A stretch of DNA of 64,000 nt from CAVYXK01 sp963772445 (GTDB lineage Bacteria > Pseudomonadota > Alphaproteobacteria > Acetobacterales > Acetobacteraceae). The DNA lies in assembly GCA_963772445.1 (NCBI GenBank), contig CAVYXK010000019.1, positions 992,001 through 1,056,000 of the forward strand, given 5' to 3'. The notes under the pieces are model-generated. The model made no database searches. It was not told the origin of the DNA and was given only the letters and a program-made list of their open reading frames with translations. The position numbers and the translations under genes were made by a program. Below are positions 18,362 to 26,617 of the stretch, piece by piece. Numbering within the stretch: position 1 is the first letter of the stretch; each line of letters begins with the position of its first letter.

Positions 18362-19001
18362 ATGCTCAAATCGCTGTTCGTAGGTGGCTTGGCGTTCGCG
18401 GCAGTCGCCGGGGGAGGAAGCGCCCAAGCGGGGCCATGTGCAATGGCGTCGTCCTCGGTCTATACGGCGCCCGGATTCTCGTGCACGGTCGGCACATTGA
18501 CTTTCAGCAGCATCAGCATCAGCCCGAGTACCGACCGGAGACGGAGTAGTTGGACCGATTACAGTCACGCCCCTCGCGAGCGGCTTAGCGTTAAGCTTTT
18601 CCGCTGCTGCATCGGCTCCCCCGCCTTCGACCGCGGACATTGCTTGGCTCTATACGGTTGCTTCCACGGTGCCGATCGTGGACGCCAGCCTATTGCTGAC
18701 GGGAAGTGGTACCGGCGGTGGTACAGTTAGCCTGAGTGAGACGCTCTCCAACGGCAAGACGCTGACGGCGTCGAGCCCGGGAAGTGCGACCGATACTGTA
18801 ACCTTCCCAGGTGTCAGCAGCCTTTCGGTGGCCAAGGATCTGGAGAACGTTGCCCTCACGTCAGGCAGCTTGGCGCTTTCCTCGGTTATCGAGAATACAT
18901 TCTCGACGACCACACCCATACCCGAGCCGATATCGATCGCGCTGGTTGTGACGGGCCTTATCGGTCTCGGGTTCAGCCGCCGGAGCAAGCGAAACTCGTA
19001 A
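18362..19001 (+). CDS. PEP-CTERM protein, one frameshift
   Basis: ATG 18362 after ribosome site GGGAGGG starts MLKSLFVGGLAFAAVAGGGS then AQA, a signal peptide. Near 18530 the frame shifts by one base; the alternative frame runs TGDGVVGPITVTPLASGLAL ... VASTVPIVDASLLLTGSGTG and ends IPEPISIALVVTGLIGLGFS-RRSKR, a typical PEP-CTERM tail. One extra base in 'AGTACCGACCGG' accounts for the break. With it removed the protein is about 212 aa. It is the third exosortase substrate in the first 20 kb. Real decay and a sequencing indel cannot be told apart. Confidence 0.75.
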
Positions 19002-19239
19002 CACCATCGCGCGGACCTGCCGGTCACCGGCAGCACGGCCGCCGAGTAGGGGAGGACGGCCGCGTGGTTGCTCCACCAAGCTCGCCGCCGAGGCGACGCA
19101 CCAGCGGGCGCAACAGTCGCCCGCACACGCCCCGCGCCGTCGCCGAGGATCACGCCGCCGCCAGGATCATCCGCTGGATCACCGCGCCGATCACCGCCAG
19201 GCGCGCGCATATTCCGGGGCTCGAGTCAGTTAGGCCCAA

Positions 19240-19419
19240 ATGCGAGCAGATCGCCCGACACCGGCCGAAGACGAGTTGTCAGGCACAAAGCAGCGGTGGC
19301 TCGGTCGGCTTGCTAAGATCGCCATCCGCGCTGGTGCGCTGATCCTGATAGCGTCGCTCTATGTCCTGCCAGCATTGGTCGCCTGGGCCGTATGGCGCAA
19401 ACTGAAGGTGGCTTCTTGA
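19240..19419 (+). CDS. Very small single-TM protein, 59 aa
   Basis: MRADRPTPAEDELSGTKQRW, then LGRLAKIAIRAGALILIASL and YVLPALVAWAVWRKLKVAS-stop. Charged N-terminus plus one TM helix and a basic tail. It is followed one base later by a 30-codon frame (19421-19513, MTHVPPRPNNSAEHAEPGRV...) and then by the next TM protein, a tight series that suggests translation. Not recognised. Confidence 0.4.
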   Translation: MRADRPTPAEDELSGTKQRWLGRLAKIAIRAGALILIASLYVLPALVAWAVWRKLKVAS

Positions 19420-19514
19420 TATGACGCACGTGCCTCCTCGTCCGAACAATTCCGCGGAACATGCCGAACCTGGCCGAGTCTTGGCGCGAGCTCACGCGAC
19501 AGAGAAATCGTGAA

Positions 19515-19742
19515 ATGAAAGTGTGCTTCGACGCGCTCGGGTGTATCTTCCTGTTCGTGGCGGCGATTCTCTGGTTTTTCGCTGCTCGCACGAAGATCGA
19601 TTGGGCCGCGCCGGATCATTACGGTGTGCTTGCCCTCATCAGCCAAATCGAGCGTCAGGCCAAGCTCAGCCGGCATGCGGCAGCCGCCACCAGCGTCGGC
19701 CTTCTCTTACAGATTGCCGCAGGTCTCGTCTCGAATTGGTAG
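19515..19742 (+). CDS. Small membrane protein, 75 aa
   Basis: MKVCFDALGCIFLFVAAILW then FFAARTKIDW, a linker, and a second hydrophobic segment (VGLLLQIAAGLVSNW). Two TM helices. A longer start at 19461 is possible (MPNLAESWRELTRQ), but 19515 follows the stop of the preceding tiny ORF by one base. Function unknown. Confidence 0.45.
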   Translation: MKVCFDALGCIFLFVAAILWFFAARTKIDWAAPDHYGVLALISQIERQAKLSRHAAAATSVGLLLQIAAGLVSNW

Positions 19743-19925
19743 GATCATCGGACCGAAAGAGCCAATCAATGGGGGGGCATTAGTGCCACCCTGCTGGTCA
19801 GGATCGGCGCAGCCTTCGCCTTGCGCCGCCGGCTCCGCTTGGGCGGCAGGGCGATGATATCGGGTCGCTTGAAGAACACCCCCGGAAGATAGGCGCTGCG
19901 GCGCCCGTCGCGGAGTCGATCGGGC

Positions 19926-20342
19926 CTACAGCAAATGTGGATTGGTGGCTACCTGCCAGAAAGCGCGCAGCATCGTCAGTCCCCAGATGACGGCCAGGAT
20001 CAGCGCTGGGATGCGAAGCCATAGCACCCAGCCCGACTTGAAATAACACCAGAATCCCGCAAGAGACAGTGCAGCAAGGACAACCCCAGACAGGAACACA
20101 GCCCACCTGTTCATGTGGTCCTCCCGCCTTTGCTTGATTGCAGGAACTACAATCCCGGCGACGAACATGATCGCAAGGAATACCACGGCCTTCCAGTACC
20201 ATGCGGTCGGCACTATCCAAGCAACGGCCGCTGCGAAGGCTATGATACATGCGCGAGCGATTGCGTCGACGTAGCTTGTAATCCGCCCGGCCTCCAGCCC
20301 TTCTCGAAACGCAGTGTGAAGATCGTCTTTATCCTCGCGCAT
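19926..20342 (-). CDS. Integral membrane protein, 138 aa
   Basis: MREDKDDLHTAFREGLEAGR is a soluble helix, followed by about four TM helices (CIIAFAAAVAWIVPTAWYW; AVVFLAIMFVAGIVVPAI; WAVFLSGVVLAALSLAGFW; WLRIPALILAVIWGLTMLRA). Lower GC than its neighbours. No family recognised. The IS1634-type copy 1 lies 35 bases upstream of its start, so native promoter sequences are displaced. Confidence 0.6.
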   Translation of the reverse strand: MREDKDDLHTAFREGLEAGRITSYVDAIARACIIAFAAAVAWIVPTAWYWKAVVFLAIMFVAGIVVPAIKQRREDHMNRWAVFLSGVVLAALSLAGFWCYFKSGWVLWLRIPALILAVIWGLTMLRAFWQVATNPHLL

Positions 20343-20377
20343 TCGTCCGTTCTCCTAATCGGGGCGCCCTTGTCATA

Positions 20378-22361
20378 CTGAAGTTGGACAGCAGGAATCT
20401 CGAAGTCACTGAACAGCAAGGAGAATCGGGAAAATTCAAGGCGACGTGGCACCACGCCGCGGCCGGCCGCGGCGCTTCGGGGGTGGCATTGACGCCGCGT
20501 TGGGTGGCGGCGTCTTGGTTGGCAACTGACGGAACAATGGCGGCAAGGCGACACCGAGAGCCTGAAACAGACTGCCGGCACAGCCGGGCGCCTGGGGTCT
20601 GAGCACATAGCGCTTGGTGCTCTGCTCGATGGTGATCTGCTCGACGCGATCGAGGTCGCGAACGATGTCCGCCCATTCGGCGGTGACGCCAGCCGCCGCC
20701 AGCCGTTCATCGAGGTCCTTGCGCAGCAACAAGGCGAGAAACGAGCAGAACAGGTGTCCGGCGATGGCAGCATCTGATTGATGATAGATCGGCCGGGTCT
20801 CGAGAATGGATTTTGCCGTTCTGAAGATCGCCTCCACTCTCCACAACTGCCGGTACGCCAGGGCAACCGAGAGGAATGGCAGCCTGCTGTTGGTGCGCAG
20901 CACATAGAGCCCGTCGAAGCGGGCATCCTCGGCGACGCGGGCGGGATCGATTGCGAAGTGTCCCTCGCGCGGGGTTGCCAGGAACCGGCGATAACCGGCA
21001 TTGCCGACCAGTTGCTTGTCGCCCTCTTGGAGTTTGCCGCGCAGACTGTCGAGAATGGCCTCACGCGCTGCGGCGTCGCGTTTGGCTTCTTCGGGGTTGA
21101 AGCAGACCACATAGCGGCGCGGCTTGCAGCCGGGTCCCCAATCGCCGACCACGACCTCCTTGACCTCGAGAGCGGTCTCGCTGCCGCGCGCGCGCTTCAC
21201 GACCAGCGGTACCATCGGCCGATCGTCCGCCAGCACCACCTCGCGCACTTCGCTGTCGCTGCGCTCGCGCGCACCGAGGATGTACTCAAGGCCGAGCGCC
21301 TCCAGCTCGGTCATGGTCTCAGCGCTGATCATGCCGCGGTCGGCGACCACACACATCCGGGCAATGCCGAAGCGTTCCCGCAGACGGCTCACCACCGGCA
21401 GCAGCGCCTTCACATCGGTGGCGTTCCCCGGCCATGTCTCCGAGCAGATCGGCCGGCCCGCCTCATCGAGCACCACGCCGACGATCACCTGGCGCAGATC
21501 GGGGCGGTGGTCCTTCGACTTGCCGCGCTGGCCCAAGGTCTCGCCGCCGGCGCCGTAGAACATCAGCGAGGTGGTATCGAACAGCACCACGGAGAGATCG
21601 CTGAACAGGCTGCGCCGGCGGGCGAACAGCTTCTCTTCGATCACGTCCTTGGTACGACGCGGGGCGCGGGTTGCGCTGGTCTGATCGGCCAGCTCTTCGC
21701 CCAGCCAGGCCATGGCGCGGTAGAGCTGGTGCAGTTCGAGGCCATCCGCGCCATCGATCAGATAGGCATCCAGCCACTTCTCGCAGGCTCGGTCGGAGCC
21801 GGATACCATCAGCCGATGCAGCACACTGACAAACACCGCGCGTTCGAGGGAAAAGCCGAACCCGCGCCGCTGCGCCAGCTGTTCAATAACCCGGCGGCAG
21901 CCGCTCTGTTCCCAGAGCCGGCCAAACAGCAGTGCTGCACCGATACGCATGCTGGCACTGCTCTCAAGGGTTGCGGCCTCGCCGCTGGAGATCAGCATGG
22001 CGGTCTCGGAGAAACGTGCGCCGGAGCGCAGCAGGGTGTCGAGCTTGCCGTCGGCTTCGAGGTCTTCGATGCGCCCGAGTGTGGCCAACACGCGTTGGGT
22101 GGTGCGCCGGCCATCGCGGGTGTTCTCCACGATCTGCAGATAGCTGCGGTCGCCCGAGGGTTTGATGCGAAAGAACATGCGGTGCCCAGTTGAGACACCG
22201 CTCGACTACATCGATTCTCCTCCTTATGCAAAGAGATTTTCGGAATCCTTGGCGCAAACATGGCACCGCAGATCAGCGCAAATTTCAGCCCGCACTCGAT
22301 CAAGCTATTGAAATGACTCGTTTCACCTCTCGCTGCATCGCAGCGAACTGTCCAACTCCAG
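20378..22361 (-). mobile_element. IS1634-type insertion sequence, copy 1 (1984 bp)
   Basis: Ends are inverted repeats CTGAAGTTGGACAG (left) and CTGGAGTTGGACAG (right, reverse complement). The flanks TCATA (20373-20377) and TCATG (22362-22366) are a near-perfect 5-base target duplication. About 99% identical to copy 2 at 37402-39384. Its transposase frame is open throughout, so this is the potentially active copy. Confidence 0.88.
20436..22178 (-). CDS. IS1634-family transposase, intact
   Basis: 580 aa, MFFRIKPSGDRSYLQIVENT, the characteristic opening of IS1634/IS4-superfamily enzymes. Core segments: VVLFDTTSLMFYGAG (first Asp), RMCVVADRGMISAETM (second Asp), and YRQLWRVEAIFRTAKSILETRPIYHQ near the C-terminus with the conserved Glu. 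Basic C-terminal tail. No stops or shifts. Confidence 0.9.
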   Translation of the reverse strand: MFFRIKPSGDRSYLQIVENTRDGRRTTQRVLATLGRIEDLEADGKLDTLLRSGARFSETAMLISSGEAATLESSASMRIGAALLFGRLWEQSGCRRVIEQLAQRRGFGFSLERAVFVSVLHRLMVSGSDRACEKWLDAYLIDGADGLELHQLYRAMAWLGEELADQTSATRAPRRTKDVIEEKLFARRRSLFSDLSVVLFDTTSLMFYGAGGETLGQRGKSKDHRPDLRQVIVGVVLDEAGRPICSETWPGNATDVKALLPVVSRLRERFGIARMCVVADRGMISAETMTELEALGLEYILGARERSDSEVREVVLADDRPMVPLVVKRARGSETALEVKEVVVGDWGPGCKPRRYVVCFNPEEAKRDAAAREAILDSLRGKLQEGDKQLVGNAGYRRFLATPREGHFAIDPARVAEDARFDGLYVLRTNSRLPFLSVALAYRQLWRVEAIFRTAKSILETRPIYHQSDAAIAGHLFCSFLALLLRKDLDERLAAAGVTAEWADIVRDLDRVEQITIEQSTKRYVLRPQAPGCAGSLFQALGVALPPLFRQLPTKTPPPNAASMPPPKRRGRPRRGATSP

Positions 22362-22562
22362 TCATGTGTGGACCCAGGCTCTGGATGATCTGACCGGTCT
22401 ATCTGGACGTGCTCGGTCTGCGGCGTTGCGATTTTCGCCGGACCGAGGCCATTTGCCAGCACATAGAAACGCTGCCCCCGCGTGCTCCTTGAAGAGATCG
22501 ACCCGCCGCACATAGCCGCGCAGCGTGTCCACCGACTTATGACGGCTGACCAGGGTGCCTAC
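22362..22562 (-). pseudogene. Tyrosine recombinase C-terminal remnant
   Basis: TLVSRHKSVDTLRGYVRRVD then LFKEHAGAAFL: the last catalytic His and Tyr of an integrase with its native tail, missing everything upstream. The same tail is found at 6987-7077, and the related core at 17235. It abuts the stop of the AlpA-like gene on one side and the IS1634 end on the other. Confidence 0.65.
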
Positions 22563-22891
22563 GCTTGCTGCTGTTGTTGCACACGTAGCTTCTCGGCGCG
22601 ATGTGCGGCCTTCGCTTCGTTTGGGCTCATTCGTAACCGTTCCCGCGCATCTCGCAATTCGCACTTTGACCACCGCGGACAGCGCGGTCGTGGATAGAAC
22701 GGTCGCGGCAGACGGCCTTCCTTCACCATACGCCAAACGGAGACCAACGAGACCTCGAACATGGCGGCGACGCCGTTGATGGTGACGGCATCATCGCTGT
22801 CATCGCGGTCGTGAGAGGTGTTGGCTCGCTCGGCGGCAGCGGCCGCTTGCTCGACGGCGGTGCTGGCCGCCTGGTGCTTCCGAGGTTTCAT
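22559..22891 (-). CDS. AlpA/MerR-type helix-turn-helix protein
   Basis: 110 aa. The central part VTINGVAAMFEVSLVSVWRM and VKEGRLPRPFYPRPRCPRWS is the winged HTH of AlpA-type prophage regulators and excisionases. The N-terminus is Ala/Asp-rich and the C-terminus ends in a Gln run. It sits about 250 bases from the integrase at 23141-24424 in the same direction, the usual int/alpA neighbourhood of integrative elements, where such proteins control int or excision. Confidence 0.75.
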   Translation of the reverse strand: MKPRKHQAASTAVEQAAAAAERANTSHDRDDSDDAVTINGVAAMFEVSLVSVWRMVKEGRLPRPFYPRPRCPRWSKCELRDARERLRMSPNEAKAAHRAEKLRVQQQQQA

Positions 22892-23140
22892 AGTGGTGTC
22901 CCTGCAAGATCGGGACGCGTTTGTAAAGCATACGACCGAGACAGTGACGCCGGAACATTTAGATTACTGTTAGGGTTACAGTTAAGCCGATATCAAATGA
23001 TATCAGGCGGACACGGGAGAGATGTTGCGACAGACTATTCACGATGTCTTGAACCGCCGGCGCAACCGGGTTCTCCGCTGCGGTCGCCCGAGTTTATGGG
23101 GCTAGCCTGATAAATCCGGCGCAGTCCATCGGCAGGGCCG

Positions 23141-24424
23141 TCAGCCCGCGACGAGATGTATTCCCTTACGGTTGGCCTCATCGTGACGCAGCAGCTTGGC
23201 GACGTGATCCTGCCACATGGTTAGCGCGGCGATGATCTCGTCCGCGTAGTCATGCTGATCGTATACGCGCACCAGATCGCCCCGTGCGGTCACGTGGTTG
23301 AGGCAAAGTTCGCTGACGTTGGGGCGCACGCCCAGCCGGGACAGTCCGGTGCGACAGGTGCGGCGCAGGTCATGCCAGCGCCAGCCGGTCACGCCCGAGG
23401 CCGCATCGATCCGCCGCTTCGAGAAGTTGCGGAAGCCGCCGCCCTTGACCTGACCGAGGAGACGGTATGGCCCGGGGACACCGGCGGGAGGCCAGACCGC
23501 TGCGAGCGCCTCGAGCGCCAGCGGCCCGAGCGGCACGGTGTAGGCTTGGCCGTTCTTGGTCCTGGCTCCCGGCAGCGTCCAGCGCCCGGCGTCGCGGTCG
23601 ATTTCGCCCATCGCGATGTCGGCGACCTCCAGCTGCCTCGCGCCGGTCAGGATCGACAATCGGATGTAGGCTCGCGCGCGGGGGCTGGCCTGTTCGCTCG
23701 CGCGCCAGACCGCGACCAGTTCGGCATCGGTCAGCACCCGCTCACGGGGCGGCAGGTCGGGGGCGATCACCGCCTTGCCGCGCCGTGGCAGCAGGGGCGC
23801 CGTGATCCAGCAGTGCGCGTCGCAGAAATTGGAGAACGAGCTTACCACGCCGTAGAGGCACGAGGCGGCGCCTGGCGTGCGGGCGCGCACGTTCACCAGC
23901 AGATCGGTCCAGTCGCGCCGGGTCGTCTCGATCAGCAACCGCTTGCCCAGCTTCGGTTCGATATAGCGGCGGCACAACCATTGATGCTCGTCGAGGGTGC
24001 CGGGCTTCCACTCCCGCGCCTTCACCGCCAGCCATTGCCCCAGCCGCTCCGCGACCGTCGGCTCGCTTTTCCTAGCTTCATGCTGGCGCCGGGCGTCCTG
24101 CTTCACCTTAGTCGGGCTGATCCCGCGCGAGAGGTCGCCGATGGTGCCCTCGGCGCTGCGGCGGGCGGCGGCGATGGAGACGGCGGGCCATGTGCCGAGT
24201 GACGGGCGCACCCGCTGGCCGTTCGGCAGGTAGCCCAGCACAGACCAAGTGCACTTGCCGGTGCTGGTGACGCGGAGAAACAGCTTGGGCTGGCGGTCGT
24301 CTTGGATGGTGATGCGGCTGCCCCTGGGCGGCGGCCTCAGACCGCGCAGGAAGGGGTCGGTGAGATCGAGGCGAAGTCGGATGGCGGTCTCGGGCATTGA
24401 ACTCGGGTTCCGTAGGGGTTCCAT
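23141..24424 (-). CDS. int: Full-length tyrosine integrase (P4-like/DUF4102 type)
   Basis: 427 aa; a start at the internal ATG 24397 (MPETAIRLRLDLTDPFLRGL) is also plausible. N-terminal DUF4102-like arm (ITIQDDRQPKLFLRV; GQRVRPSLGTWPAVSIAAAR), a SAM-like core-binding domain, then the catalytic domain with Arg in SILTGARQLEVADI, HDLRRTCRTGL (H-x-x-R), His in CLNHVTARG and Tyr in VRVYDQHDY. All active-site residues are present. Such enzymes integrate elements at tRNA genes. Its attachment site is not obvious here; the tRNA-Gly at 46.5 kb is far away and not shown to be the target. Confidence 0.88.
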   Translation of the reverse strand: MEPLRNPSSMPETAIRLRLDLTDPFLRGLRPPPRGSRITIQDDRQPKLFLRVTSTGKCTWSVLGYLPNGQRVRPSLGTWPAVSIAAARRSAEGTIGDLSRGISPTKVKQDARRQHEARKSEPTVAERLGQWLAVKAREWKPGTLDEHQWLCRRYIEPKLGKRLLIETTRRDWTDLLVNVRARTPGAASCLYGVVSSFSNFCDAHCWITAPLLPRRGKAVIAPDLPPRERVLTDAELVAVWRASEQASPRARAYIRLSILTGARQLEVADIAMGEIDRDAGRWTLPGARTKNGQAYTVPLGPLALEALAAVWPPAGVPGPYRLLGQVKGGGFRNFSKRRIDAASGVTGWRWHDLRRTCRTGLSRLGVRPNVSELCLNHVTARGDLVRVYDQHDYADEIIAALTMWQDHVAKLLRHDEANRKGIHLVAG

Positions 24425-24715
24425 AAAAGCACGTAATGCCTGGACTATATCAGAAATCCCAGGAAATAACAGGACACGTTAATCTGTTGATCTTGTTGGT
24501 AATCCCTCTGGCGTCTCGGCCTTGCCCTAGGCGTCTCTGCTTTGTCGACATCTGCCTCGATCTCGGCATCGTGCCGGGGCAGATGGATCGTGCGGCGTGG
24601 GACGAACTGTGCCTCGTTCTCATCGGCCACGGCGGCAGTCTCGTCCGTCTCCTGTTCCCCAAGGACAAGCGGCGCTTTGCCGTTCCCACTGAAGACAGCC
24701 CCAGTGGCAGCCCCA

Positions 24716-26362
24716 CGACTCCCCCTCCCCTTGCGGGCTACCGGAGTCCCACAAGTGCGGAACGATTAGCCAGCATCCAGCCCTGCACCATGGCATCGAG
24801 GCGCTTGAGACCGCGGGCCATGGTCTTGGGACCGGGCGGCCGATATCCCTTGGAGGTGTAGCCGGACCAGCCTCCGAGGCGTGCGGCGATCCAGGCGTAA
24901 TAAGCCAGCAAGGCAGGTATCGAACGGGTTCTTCAACTTGTCGGTCGGCCCTTCGAGGGAGGCGCTGATCGCCCGTAGCGCCGGCAGTTCGGCGGGGTCG
25001 GCAACGTCCTCTATGGACTGCCCCGGTACTGCCGTCGCGACCGATCACCAGTTGCATGACCCGCACGGCGGCAATCAGCGCCACCGTCACCAGCTTCGCC
25101 AGGCTGAGCGGCGTCGTGATCTGCGAGGTCTCCACATCGACACCGTCCGTCTTCATCGTACGGAACAGCTGTTCGATGATCCAACGCAGCCGGTACCAGG
25201 CGACAATCTGCAGCGCCTCCGCCGCACCGCCCACCGCATGCGTGGTCAGCAGACACCAGTGTAAGGGTTGCTGCGCCGACGGTGGGGCGATCTCGCGCAC
25301 ATCCACCACCCGCAGGGTCAAGGTCGGCGCCAGGCCTGGCTCGGCGCGCAGTGGCCGCTTGATCGTGACCTCGCCGGAGCGCACCGCCACGACGGCGGTC
25401 CGCTCGGCCCGCGCCGGCTTGCCATGCCGGGCCGGCACCTGGATGGTGTGCTGTGTTACTGCTGACCAGGCGGCGCATCGCGCGAACAGTTTCTCATCGC
25501 CCTCGAGCGAGCGGTTCTGCGCGGCCCGCACCAACAGATGCACGTTGTCCGGCCGACGCGCGAACTGGTCATAGATGTCGCCCTCGCGGTCCTCGACCAC
25601 AGTGATCATCGCCGCCTCCGCCAGCACCTCGCCGGCGGTCTCGGCGGCCGCCAGCCAGCGGCGAGACTCCTTCTCGTCGGCCGGGCGTGTCTTATGGTCC
25701 GTCACCGGGCCGTCGGTGCGGTTGATCACCGTGGCACCGACCAGCCCGATCAGCCCGCCCTGCTCGGCATCCACCGCAATCACCGGGTGCAGCAGCACGC
25801 CGATGTCGGTCCCGTTGCCGACCGTGCCAAAGCCGCGCTTGGCGCCGCTGTGGGGAGCGTAATTCAGCTCCGTGGTATCGGTGATCGCCAGGACGTGCCG
25901 CCCGACGGCGCGCCGGGCGGTCTGCCGGGCGGCATGCACCAGCATCTCGTGCATGCTGACCGCCTCGTTGTCGAGGAAACGCTGAAACTGGCGGGCTTGG
26001 CCGCGGCTGTCGGCCAATGCCGAGAGGCACATGGTGCGCTGCTTCTGCATCGCCCCCAGCAGGCTGTCGCCGACCGCGGCCAGGCGGCGATTGCCAAAGT
26101 GACCAAGCTGCGGCTGGTCGTTCATGCGAATCGGCTCCGGTGGGTTGTTGGTCGGGAGCGAATTTGATTCGCAGGGGGCTGCAAAGGGGCCTGCCGGAGG
26201 GGCGGCGCCAGCCGGCTGCCGCCGCCCGTTCGGCGGGAGCCTCGAAAGATCGCTGATGCAGACTCGACCCGCCTCAAATCCGCTGCTCAGCACTCAGGAA
26301 AGTCGATTCGGGGTTGTGGGACAACGGTAGCCCTTGCGGGAGGGGGATGGGGGGAGGGGGCC
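24716..26362 (-). mobile_element. IS4-type insertion sequence (about 1.65 kb)
   Basis: Flanked by the 10-base direct repeat GGCAGCCCCA (24706-24715 and 26363-26372), a duplication size within the IS4 range. Imperfect inverted ends: the left arm CTCCCCCTCCCCTTGCGGGC and TACCG match the right arm (reverse complement) around ATCCCCCTCCCGCAAGGGC and TACCG, both running on to GTCCCACA. The exact outermost bases are less certain than for the other elements. Confidence 0.7.
24738..26125 (-). pseudogene. IS4-family transposase with two frameshifts
   Basis: ATG 26125 (MNDQPQLGHFGNRRLAAVGD). DDE motifs: AITDTTELNYAP, then TVVEDREGDIYDQFARRP, and YRLRWIIEQLFRTMKTDGVD with the YREK-like Glu signature. 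Near 25030 the frame slips after VIGRDGSTG; the correct continuation QSIEDVADPAELPALRAISA is in another frame, and a second slip near 24920 leads to AYYAWIAARLGGWSGYTSKG and the stop at 24738. As written it is inactive. Confidence 0.75.
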
Positions 26363-26617
26363 GGCAGCCCCAGCTTCGGGTCCATTCCCATCGCCGGGCC
26401 AACCATCGCGTTCCCCCCATGGCCCGCACGGCCCCCGCAACCTCCAGCTCCCGCCTGCACCGGCCCACCCTGAACGGGCCCCAGCCGAGTTACGTCCCCT
26501 CTGACAACTGACGACTGACCACTAACCACTGTTTCGGGGCCAGCCCATGGCCAGCCCCGCCGTTCCAATTCGCTGCGTCAGAGAAGTGATGCGTCTGCGA
26601 TACGATCAGGTTCCCCG

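Larger units (their letters stand above)
24583..26473 (+). pseudogene. Small hypothetical gene split by the IS4-type element
   Basis: ATG 24583 gives MDRAAWDELCLVLIGHGGSL then VRLLFPKDKRRFAVP...PSGSP, cut by the IS. Skipping 24716-26362 and one GGCAGCCCCA copy continues in frame as SFGSIPIAGPTIAFPPWPAR and a Pro-rich end at 26473, 77 aa in total. The exact codon match across the junction supports a real gene, but its shortness and simple composition keep confidence low. Confidence 0.35.

Noticed and set aside
20778..22193. Plus-strand frames opposite both IS1634-type transposases (also 37900-39216)
   Set aside because: They recur only because the IS is present twice; no independent protein features.
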